A stretch of 29,016 nucleotides of DNA, taken from positions 1 to 29,016 of IMG/VR virus record IMGVR_UViG_3300034198_006096. One strand, written 5' to 3'. Both the position numbers and the translations under genes were made by a program. Shown here one piece after another: positions 1 through 5,391 of the stretch. Origin of the DNA: a virus. Numbering within the stretch: position 1 is the first letter of the stretch; every line of letters starts with the position of its first letter. The notes beneath the pieces were generated by a model, which worked only from the letters and a program-made list of their open reading frames with translations, made no database searches and was not told the DNA's origin.

Positions 1-197
1 AGCAAAGAAGTCTTACGACCTCTGCCGATTACGGTCGGCAGTAGCCGTTAGATGATAACGGAAACAGTATAGTATAGTGATGTTTTGCGAAGCGCAGCGC
101 AGCAAGGTCAAGCGAAGTTTAGCCGAGTTGAGCATAGCAAAGAAGTCTTACGACCTCTGCCGATTACGGTCGGCAGCAGCCGTTAGATGATAACGGA
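1..197. repeat. 62-bp direct repeat, two copies, each with two hairpins
   Basis: Positions 1-62 and 136-197 are the same 62-bp sequence with a single difference (T at 42, C at 177). Each copy contains two perfect hairpins. The first has arms CTGCCGA/TCGGCAG (22-28 with 35-41; 157-163 with 170-176). The second has arms CCGTTA/TAACGG (45-50 with 56-61; 180-185 with 191-196). The one mismatch lies in the linker between the hairpins, so both stems are intact in both copies. The left copy starts at the window edge, so there may be more copies upstream. Function is unknown; an origin, a structured RNA or a terminal-repeat part are all possible. Confidence 0.85.
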
Positions 198-275
198 TGG
201 AGCCAAGCATAAGCCGAGCCTAGCATAGCAAAGCGGAGCATTGCCCTGCCCAGTAAAGCACAGCAGAGGATTACT
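80..275. repeat. AGCNN pentamer-periodic arrays
   Basis: Between and after the 62-bp repeats the sequence runs in 5-nt steps beginning AGC or AGT. About ten units lie at 90-141 (AGCGC AGCGC AGCAA and so on), and a second run lies at about 201-268 with one 1-nt slip and a few degenerate units. The window itself opens with AGCAA, so the periodic array and the hairpin repeat appear to alternate. There is no open reading frame with a good start here. The 5-bp period is half a helical turn, which would put the motif on alternating faces of the DNA. I do not know a function. Confidence 0.7.
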
Positions 276-278
276 CAA

Positions 279-341
279 ATGGAGTTCAAATGCAAAATTA
301 TAGATCAATGTATCGCCGCCGCACATTTCGACAGCAGCTAA
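279..341 (+). CDS. possible 20-aa micro-ORF / leader peptide
   Basis: ATG at 279 follows an AGAGGA Shine-Dalgarno at 265-270 with an 8-nt spacer, as good as those of the clear genes here. The frame encodes MEFKCKIIDQCIAAAHFDSS and stops at TAA 339-341, sharing an A with the next ATG (TAATG), the junction type this genome uses between real genes. The peptide contains two Cys and no recognisable domain. It lies between the AGCNN arrays and a foldable inverted repeat, so a leader peptide is conceivable. The ribosome-binding site and coupling are seen in the sequence; translation and role are inferred. Confidence 0.3.
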   Translation: MEFKCKIIDQCIAAAHFDSS

Positions 342-385
342 TGCTACGTGTATCTTATGATACACTTCGACGACTTATCAGTTAG
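341..385 (+). CDS. possible coupled 14-aa micro-ORF
   Basis: This frame starts at the ATG overlapping the stop of the 20-aa micro-ORF (TAATG at 339-343) and encodes MLRVSYDTLRRLIS, ending at TAG 383-385. That stop lies on the first bases of the inverted repeat at 384-476, so a ribosome finishing here would touch the base of the stem. It is too short for homology reasoning. The case rests only on coupling and placement. Confidence 0.2.
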   Translation: MLRVSYDTLRRLIS

Positions 386-476
386 CCTGACGGGCACTTC
401 ACCCCCAGCGGGAGATGCAGCAACCGGGGAGCGTGCGAGGCGCTACAAGGGTAAAGTTCGGGTATTCCGTCAGGCT
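384..476 (+). ncRNA. candidate structured RNA closed by a 10-bp stem
   Basis: AGCCTGACGG at 384-393 is the exact reverse complement of CCGTCAGGCT at 467-476, with a further G-U pair possible inside (394/466). Inside, GCAC (394-397) can pair with GTGC (433-436), and CCCC (402-405) with GGGG (426-429), giving a nested stem. A weak arm GGGTA/TATTC can form at 449-466. I tried to read it as a tRNA; the T-arm-like piece lacks the canonical loop and there is no clear anticodon arm. It matches no riboswitch I know. An untranslated leader RNA, a cis regulator or a protein-binding DNA palindrome are alternatives. Confidence 0.4.
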
Positions 477-552
477 TATGGTTAGACATGGCCCGTGAAA
501 CTTACCAAACTGCATCAACTATCTTTCACTACTAAGCCAGGATGTAAACCTT
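477..552. other. short untranslated stretch before the first clear gene
   Basis: Between the foldable element and the first clear gene I see no convincing sigma70-type promoter and no open frame with a ribosome-binding site. The only contribution I can name is the AGGA at about 538-541 that serves the gene at 553. Confidence 0.4.
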
Positions 553-756
553 ATGGATGGCCTAAATCGCACGGTGTCACTCTCAGAAGCAGACGCCGTG
601 ACTATTGTAACCGCGTTATCAGTATTAGTAAGCGTATCAGAGTCTATCATAGCAGAAACAAATGATTACCCGCCGGAAGTCGTAAATGACTCACAACGTG
701 GGAAAATCCTTCTACAAAGTTTCTGTGAAAAGTTTGGAATTGAATGTGAACATTGA
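553..756 (+). CDS. hypothetical small protein, 67 aa
   Basis: I do not recognise this protein. It starts at an ATG preceded by CAGGA about 12 nt upstream and ends in TGA at 754-756. The N-terminal half (residues 8-35) is rich in Ser, Val, Ala and Ile and could form one amphipathic helix; the C-terminal part has two Cys (residues 58 and 65). There is no signal peptide or clear membrane segment. It is the first clear gene of the rightward module, a position where phages often carry small host-interaction proteins; that is context only. Confidence 0.55.
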   Translation: MDGLNRTVSLSEADAVTIVTALSVLVSVSESIIAETNDYPPEVVNDSQRGKILLQSFCEKFGIECEH

Positions 757-826
757 CTGATAGGTAAAACACGCAGGTTGACCAACTTAGCCATAAAGGT
801 AACATCTCCGTATCAGGAGAGTTACA

Positions 827-1279
827 ATGCTAGATTTAACCGCACTTAATAGCCCTAAAGCGTTCGGCCAGGTGGTCGGCATGACGGATAGGGCAATGGC
901 CCGCTTGGGATTATGGGCGTGCCAGCAAGCAGCCGATGGCTCTCAAGGCTTTGACGACGCTGTAGATATACTACAGGACTTCAACGAAGCCCGCCGCAAA
1001 TCATCCGGCGACCCGCGTATTCAGATCGTTCCTCATAAAGTGCAGGTCTCTAAACTGGGGAGATTGTTACTCGCCGGGGAAACCTTTGGGGATGCCGCAG
1101 TCTCTATGCTAGAGGCTTTCTCTGAGCTTCATATGAAGAAGTTCATTCTTATGCCTTACGGCACTGGCGTCACCTATAATGGTGAATATAATGGCATGGT
1201 CGAGGTCGCCCGCGAGGCCCTGCGCCGTGGCAAAGTTATTACCAGAAAAGAAATTACGGAATTAGTCACAGTTCAATAA
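827..1279 (+). CDS. hypothetical protein, 150 aa
   Basis: This is a well-formed gene: AGGAGAG lies 6 nt before the ATG and the frame stays open to TAA at 1277-1279. The protein is soluble and mostly helical by composition, with basic patches (residues 55-75 and the C-terminal 25 residues, which contain REALRRGK and TRKE). I do not recognise a domain. The C-terminal basic helix could contact nucleic acid, but that is a guess. It lies upstream of the polymerase among early genes. Confidence 0.75.
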   Translation: MLDLTALNSPKAFGQVVGMTDRAMARLGLWACQQAADGSQGFDDAVDILQDFNEARRKSSGDPRIQIVPHKVQVSKLGRLLLAGETFGDAAVSMLEAFSELHMKKFILMPYGTGVTYNGEYNGMVEVAREALRRGKVITRKEITELVTVQ

Positions 1280-1310
1280 CACTTTGTTATTTACAAGTGA
1301 CAAAAGTGTT
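1278..1310 (+). terminator. hairpin at the end of the 150-aa gene
   Basis: AACACTTT (1278-1285) pairs with AAAGTGTT (1303-1310) in an 8-bp AT-rich stem that overlaps the stop codon at 1277-1279. No U-run follows, so this is a weak terminator at best; RNA stabilisation or an operator before the gene at 1352 are alternatives. Confidence 0.3.
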
Positions 1311-1351
1311 GCTATCTGTCCCCCATTAGTTAGCTGGACAGGTAACAATCA

Positions 1352-1810
1352 ATGCAACATGATCCAAAAGATATATTAAAAATAGCATCAGAAACAATTA
1401 CTGAACGCGGCGTAGCATACGGCGGGTTTGAGCAGTCATTCACACTTGCTGCACAAATGGCGTCATTAAGACTATTACGCGAAGTTCATCCATATGAAAT
1501 CATTGTTGGTTTGATCGCCGTCAAAAACGCGCGGTCAGCATATAATGCCGACCACTTTGACAGTCATCTCGATGCCATTAACTACGAAGCATTTCTGCCG
1601 ATGTTTGCAGATGACTACGCTGCAAAAGTAAAAGGTCAGCCAGTTGGTGAACGCGTTGCACCGGCACCGCCTGTCCCGATTGCGCCAATGGCCCCACAAA
1701 ATAAACCAGCGTTCAAGATACCGAAGCCACCAAGAGAGGCAATGCTGGCCGATAGGTTAGCGCAAGCTGCGTCGGGAATTGAGGAACAAATGCACCTCCT
1801 TGAAGAATAA
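1352..1810 (+). CDS. DUF6378-like phage protein, 152 aa
   Basis: Residues 5-90 show the pattern I associate with the phage family DUF6378: an N-terminal helix, then R-G-x-x-Y-G-x-F, a helix, a segment like IVGLIAVKNARSAYN, and a D-S-H-L-D-A-I-N-Y helix. The family is all-helical, common near phage replication genes, and of unknown biochemistry; a resemblance to MazG-type nucleotide pyrophosphatases is only a suspicion. Residues 98-128 are a Pro/Ala-rich linker, followed by a short charged helix with LADRLAQAASGIEEQ. The start is an ATG with a weak AGG about 9 nt upstream. A strong terminator follows at 1841. Confidence 0.7.
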   Translation: MQHDPKDILKIASETITERGVAYGGFEQSFTLAAQMASLRLLREVHPYEIIVGLIAVKNARSAYNADHFDSHLDAINYEAFLPMFADDYAAKVKGQPVGERVAPAPPVPIAPMAPQNKPAFKIPKPPREAMLADRLAQAASGIEEQMHLLEE

Positions 1811-1840
1811 GATTACCCGGCGTGCTCCATCGCGCCGTGT

Positions 1841-1885
1841 AAGCCCCTCGCGTCTAGGTCTCCAGTTGGCGCGGGGGGTTTTTAT
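1841..1885 (+). terminator. rho-independent terminator after the DUF6378-like gene
   Basis: A GC-rich stem forms between CCCC(T)CGCG at about 1844-1852 and CGCGGGGGG at about 1870-1878, and is followed directly by a run of T (1879-1883). This is the strongest intrinsic terminator in the rightward module and separates the first three genes from the polymerase unit. Confidence 0.8.
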
Positions 1886-1897
1886 TAGGAGACACCA

Positions 1898-2068
1898 ATG
1901 AAAATAGCGTTCTGTTTATTCCTAATGGGTGTGTGTTTTGCGTGTTTAGTTGAGGGTTTGTGGACGGATCTGTGGCGTAAGCTCGACGCACACTGGCCAC
2001 AACACCACGGTCACACGGTCACACGGGTTGACCCTTGGTTCGATGATTTCCTTAATCCGAGGATATAA
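1898..2068 (+). CDS. 56-aa small membrane or secreted peptide
   Basis: ATG at 1898 follows a strong TAGGAGA (spacer 6 nt) and the frame runs to TAA at 2066-2068, two bases before the polymerase ATG. The product starts MKIAFCLFLMGVCFACLVEG, with one hydrophobic segment (residues 3-19, three Cys), then a Trp-rich polar tail with several His (PQHHGHT). It could be a single-pass membrane protein or carry an uncleaved signal anchor; a lipoprotein box is not convincing. The position between a terminator and the polymerase suggests an early gene whose translation is coupled to the polymerase. Function unknown. The gene is supported by its ribosome-binding site and tight junction. Confidence 0.65.
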   Translation: MKIAFCLFLMGVCFACLVEGLWTDLWRKLDAHWPQHHGHTVTRVDPWFDDFLNPRI

Positions 2069-2069
2069 T

Positions 2070-3932
2070 ATGCGGCTGATATTCCTTGACTTTGAAAGTT
2101 TTTTTTCAAAGGATTACTCGTTAAGCAAGATGACGGTTCCTGAATATATCTTAAGCCCACACTGGCAGACGCTTGGCTGCGCTGTGATTGACGGTATTGA
2201 TGGCGAGCCACAATGGTTTGAAGGTGACACGGTTGCAGATTGGCTGCGTTCTATTGACGTGACGGAAGCTGCGATCTGTGCACACAACACACAATTCGAC
2301 GGCAGCATCCTGTCGTTACGGTATGAAATATACCCACGCTTTTATTTAGATACGTTGTCTATGTCACGGGCGCAGCTGTCGCACTTGATACCCGGCGGCA
2401 AAGTTGCGTTGGCGTCAGTTGCTAAACACTTAGGCTTACCTGAAAAAGGTGGCGCGTTAGGTAAAGTAGTTGGCCTTGATCTACAGGGCATAAAGGATGC
2501 TGGATTATACGACGAACTCGTGAGCTACGCGCTGCACGATGTTGATCTCTGTCGTCAGATATTCAAGCACCTGACACCCGGTTTTCCTACTCAGGAGTTG
2601 AAGGTAATTGACGGCTTGGTTCGCATGGTCACGCAGCCTAGCTTCGTTATTAACCGTCAACTCCTAGCCAATCATCTTGCACGTCTGCGTTCGCAGAAAG
2701 AAACATTACTTGAGCGTGTCGGTCTTACGAAACTTGAACTGATGTCGGATGATAAGTTCGCCACGGCGTTAAGTAATCTTGGCGTTATGCCGCCGCGTAA
2801 GATCAGCCCGACAACGGGGCGTGAGGCTTGGGCCTTTGCAAAGACAGACAAAGATTTGCAGGCATTGCAGAGCCATGAAGATGAAGACGTGCAGGCGCTC
2901 ATCGCCGCGCGGCTTGGGTTCAAGTCAACCATTGAAGAGACACGAACCGAAAGGTTCATTGCTATTCATGACGCGACACAGCAAGCCAAGGGTAAGTCTT
3001 TCATGCCGGTCGCGTTGAAATATTCCGGCGCACACACACACCGCCTGTCAGGTGATTGGTCTCTTAATCTTCAGAATTTACCATCGCGCGGCAACACGAC
3101 ACTTCGTGACGCGTTGGAGGCACCGGACGGTCACACGGTGGTAACGTGCGATGCCTCGCAAGTTGAGGCGCGATTGACGGCGTGGCTCTCTAAGCAATAC
3201 TCGCTGGTCGATCAGTTCGGTAATAACGAAGATGTGTATAGCTCATTTGCGTCACGCATTTATGGGTATCCTGTCACTAAGAAAAACAAGGTCGAACGGT
3301 TTCTCGGTAAGACCTGTATCTTGGGGCTAGGTTTTAATATGGGTCACGCCAAGTTCCGTGAGACGGTGCGCGTTCAAGCTGCGGCGATGGGTATTGATAT
3401 GCCGATGGATGAGGCAGAGGCGCAACGTATTGTGAACCTCTATCGCTCGACTTATGCTGCGATTTCGCAGACATGGCGTACATTGAACGACATGCTGGCT
3501 CGCATGATTGATGGTCGTATAGGTGGCTTTGAGTTGGGCCCGTGCCGGTTTGAGAAAGACGCGATCCTGTTACCGACGGGGCTAAAGATTAATTACCATA
3601 ACCTACGCCGTGAGGATGGTAACTTTGTCTATGACTACGGGTCAGGCGTACGCAAGGCGTATGGGGGCAAGGTGCTAGAGAACTGTGTCCAGGCGCTCGA
3701 TAGAGTGCTCGTCATCGACGCAACGATGCGGGTTAACCAACGCTTCCGCCATATTGGGCTCCATGCAGCACATAATGTCCATGACGAGGCTGTATGGGTT
3801 GTCCCTGACAGATACGCCGAAGAAGTTCGGGACGCCGCCCTGGAGGAATTTAAACGCCGCCCACTATGGGGTCTCGACCTCCCGCTCGATGCAGAAGCAG
3901 CGATGGGTAAAACTTTTGGGGCTTGCAAATAG
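2070..3932 (+). CDS. DNA polymerase, family A, with 3'-5' exonuclease, 620 aa
   Basis: This is the replicative polymerase of the phage. The exonuclease domain has Exo I at LDFES (D7, E9), Exo II at AHNTQFD (about 70-77) and Exo III at YALHDVD (about 150-157). The polymerase domain has motif A at CDASQVEAR (D361), motif B around GKTCILGLGFNMG (about 412-425) and motif C at HDEA (D572, E573). All catalytic carboxylates are present, so it should be active for synthesis and proofreading. The frame is open back to 1950, but ATG 2070 is chosen because GAGG lies 7 nt upstream, MRLIFLDFES is the usual start of these phage polymerases, and the 56-aa gene ends at 2068. At 620 aa it is compact but has all parts. 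Confidence 0.96.
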   Translation: MRLIFLDFESFFSKDYSLSKMTVPEYILSPHWQTLGCAVIDGIDGEPQWFEGDTVADWLRSIDVTEAAICAHNTQFDGSILSLRYEIYPRFYLDTLSMSRAQLSHLIPGGKVALASVAKHLGLPEKGGALGKVVGLDLQGIKDAGLYDELVSYALHDVDLCRQIFKHLTPGFPTQELKVIDGLVRMVTQPSFVINRQLLANHLARLRSQKETLLERVGLTKLELMSDDKFATALSNLGVMPPRKISPTTGREAWAFAKTDKDLQALQSHEDEDVQALIAARLGFKSTIEETRTERFIAIHDATQQAKGKSFMPVALKYSGAHTHRLSGDWSLNLQNLPSRGNTTLRDALEAPDGHTVVTCDASQVEARLTAWLSKQYSLVDQFGNNEDVYSSFASRIYGYPVTKKNKVERFLGKTCILGLGFNMGHAKFRETVRVQAAAMGIDMPMDEAEAQRIVNLYRSTYAAISQTWRTLNDMLARMIDGRIGGFELGPCRFEKDAILLPTGLKINYHNLRREDGNFVYDYGSGVRKAYGGKVLENCVQALDRVLVIDATMRVNQRFRHIGLHAAHNVHDEAVWVVPDRYAEEVRDAALEEFKRRPLWGLDLPLDAEAAMGKTFGACK

Positions 3933-3980
3933 TTACCTGTCGGGCTATTTTGAAACAGAACTGTAACGAATAGGGTTGCG

Positions 3981-4277
3981 ATGTCGTTGGTACTAGATGC
4001 CGTTACTATTGGCGCTGCGCTTGAACTTCCTACTTCATTGGCGCGGGTTACAATGATGCTCTTAGCGGAGCCGAAAGTAACACCGCAAGAAGTAGAGAAG
4101 AAGCAACAATTCACGGACGGTTGCGGTCGTGTGTATATGTCACGGCTACGGCAGGCGCTGAGTGAAAAGCACGACGTTGAGCTCCGTTCGTCTCGTGGCT
4201 TTGGATATTATTTAAAGCGTGAAGATAAAGAATATCTGACTTCCGTAATTAACGAGTTCCATAAACAATTTACGTAG
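3981..4277 (+). CDS. stand-alone OmpR-type winged-helix DNA-binding protein, 98 aa
   Basis: The protein reads as an isolated Trans_reg_C-type domain. Helices lie at about 17-30 and 34-42, a recognition-type helix at 48-62 (RVYMSRLRQAL), then a beta wing with VELRSSRGFGYYLK (67-79); R-G-x-G-Y-x-L is the hallmark end of OmpR/PhoB effector domains. There is no receiver domain or transmembrane segment, so it cannot be controlled by phosphorylation in the usual way. It likely binds DNA as a phage regulator, possibly of its own unit: two TTACGTA copies lie just downstream. The start has a weak AGGG about 9 nt upstream. It sits alone between the polymerase and a terminator. Confidence 0.75.
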   Translation: MSLVLDAVTIGAALELPTSLARVTMMLLAEPKVTPQEVEKKQQFTDGCGRVYMSRLRQALSEKHDVELRSSRGFGYYLKREDKEYLTSVINEFHKQFT

Positions 4278-4302
4278 GCAACTTTCCTCCCGCTTACGTA
4301 AA
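4269..4302. promoter_or_regulatory. paired TTACGTA sites (8-bp inverted repeat)
   Basis: TTTACGTA (4269-4276) and TACGTAAA (4295-4302) are exact inverse copies, and because TACGTA is itself palindromic they also read as direct repeats of TTACGTA 24 bp apart (4270 and 4294). OmpR-type domains bind tandem direct repeats, and this pair starts at the stop of the winged-helix gene and lies ahead of the nuclease-helicase unit. Operator function is inferred; a simple hairpin is the alternative. Confidence 0.35.
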
Positions 4303-4307
4303 TTACT

Positions 4308-4346
4308 GCCCGGGGGTTTACCCCTAGCAAACTCCCGGGCGCTTTT
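4308..4346 (+). terminator. rho-independent terminator after the winged-helix gene
   Basis: A 12-bp stem (4308-4319 with 4329-4340, GCCCGGGGGTTT against AAACTCCCGGGC, one G-U pair) closes a 9-nt loop and is followed by GCTTTT. It separates the polymerase/regulator unit from the nuclease genes. Confidence 0.8.
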
Positions 4347-4358
4347 AATAGGTGAAAG

Positions 4359-5069
4359 ATGTCAAGATTTGCAGCGAAGCCTACGGCGGCGCGTTCTCCA
4401 ACTGTCTCTAATTTCAACTTTACATACAGTAAACTTGGCACTTTCGAGAATTGTCCAAAGAAGTATTACCATCTCTACGTAGCCAAAGATGTAAAAGAAC
4501 CTGACAGCCCACACCTCCGATTAGGTAATGAAGTTCACGCTGCACTAGCCTTGGCGGCGCAGACAAGATCACCGCTTCCAAATGATCTTGCAAAGTACCA
4601 GCATCACGTTGACCGCACGCTCAAGGGAGTAGGTGAGGGGTGTTCACTGCTCATCGAACAGAAGCTGGCGATGAATAAGAATTTCCAGCCGGTTCCGTTC
4701 TTTGATGACGAGGTATGGTTCCGAGGTATCGTTGACGTAGCGAAAGTCGCTGGCGATGTCGCTGTTGTCTTCGATTATAAAACGGGAAAACCTAAAGAGG
4801 ACATGGTGCAGCTGGCGTTGTTTGCGGCGCTTGTCTTTAGTCACCACCCAGCAGTTCAAAAGATAACCACTGCGTTCGTCTGGTTAGCTGATGACTTTTT
4901 AACAACAGAAGATTTTCGACGCGATGAACTTCCTGACCTCTGGTCTGCGTTGCTCCCTCGCGCTGATGCTTTGGAGAACTCGCACGTAACAATGGAGTTT
5001 CCTCCAGTAGAAAATGCTCTGTGTAAATATTGTCCTGTCACAAAATGCGCGTTCAATAAGCGAGGCTGA
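4359..5069 (+). CDS. PD-(D/E)XK nuclease, Cas4/AddB-like, 236 aa
   Basis: The protein belongs to the PDDEXK_1 (RecB/Cas4) superfamily. It has the family start YSKLGTFENCPKKYY (23-37), a His in GNEVH (H60), GIVDVAK (D126), FDYKTGK (D139, K141) and a following Gln (Q151), which together form the metal-dependent nuclease site. Four Cys are placed as in Cas4/AddB iron-sulfur nucleases: C32 near the N-terminus and C222, C225, C230 near the end. This implies a 4Fe-4S cluster closing the fold. Expected activity is single-strand exonuclease or end processing. AGGTG precedes the ATG. Its stop is one base from the start of the next nuclease gene, so the two are probably co-translated. Confidence 0.9.
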   Translation: MSRFAAKPTAARSPTVSNFNFTYSKLGTFENCPKKYYHLYVAKDVKEPDSPHLRLGNEVHAALALAAQTRSPLPNDLAKYQHHVDRTLKGVGEGCSLLIEQKLAMNKNFQPVPFFDDEVWFRGIVDVAKVAGDVAVVFDYKTGKPKEDMVQLALFAALVFSHHPAVQKITTAFVWLADDFLTTEDFRRDELPDLWSALLPRADALENSHVTMEFPPVENALCKYCPVTKCAFNKRG

Positions 5070-5070
5070 T

Positions 5071-5391
5071 GTGACGCCGGAAGGAAAAGTAAAACAAAAG
5101 GTGCGTGAAGTTTTAAAGGCGCACCCTGACGTTTGGTATTTCATGCCGGTGCTTAACGGGATGGGACAACCGACATTAGATTTTCTCTGCGCTGTACGCG
5201 TCAAAGATACTGCCGCAATGTTTGCGATAGAGACAAAGTCACCGGGCAATAAGCCAACTGAGAGGCAGAAAGTTACGATAGAAAAAATGGAAGCCGTCGG
5301 TGTTAAAGTATTCGTCATCGACGGTGACACGGTCGAACTTGAAACATGGTTACACCAACTGGAGCACTATAGAAATGGAAACCGCTGCTAA
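5071..5391 (+). CDS. VRR-NUC domain nuclease, 106 aa
   Basis: This is a small stand-alone VRR-NUC protein of the PD-(D/E)XK fold. It has an N-terminal E-x-x-V-K helix, G-x-x-Q-P-T-L-D-F (D37), then FAIETKSPGNKPTERQ (E54, K56, Q66), which supplies the D...E-x-K metal site and conserved Gln. Such phage proteins are thought to cut branched or structured DNA. GTG 5071 is chosen over an upstream ATG at 5014: it lies 1 nt after the previous stop, has GAGG upstream, and gives the normal domain start (TPEGKVKQKVREVLK). The gene overlaps the helicase start at 5375 by 17 nt. Confidence 0.88.
   Translation: MTPEGKVKQKVREVLKAHPDVWYFMPVLNGMGQPTLDFLCAVRVKDTAAMFAIETKSPGNKPTERQKVTIEKMEAVGVKVFVIDGDTVELETWLHQLEHYRNGNRC

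Noticed and set aside
1-197. CRISPR array
   Set aside because: Only two repeat copies, each 62 bp with internal hairpins, separated by a periodic sequence rather than unique spacers; no cas genes.
183-365. 60-aa frame on the minus strand in the leader
   Set aside because: It runs through the repeat array with no ribosome-binding site and no domain, and the opposite strand has better signals.
384-476. tRNA gene
   Set aside because: A stem and a TTCG-like piece are present, but the arms, loop lengths and anticodon position do not fit a tRNA.
778-806. sigma70 promoter with TTGACC
   Set aside because: The -35-like hexamer is present but the position 17 nt downstream (AACATC) is a poor -10, so I did not list it.
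1950-2069. longer polymerase start at 1950
   Set aside because: The added 40 residues overlap the well-supported 56-aa gene and lack a ribosome-binding site; ATG 2070 has both a good site and the family start.
5014-5070. upstream ATG for the VRR-NUC gene
   Set aside because: It lies inside the nuclease gene before it and adds residues not belonging to the domain; GTG 5071 fits the junction style.
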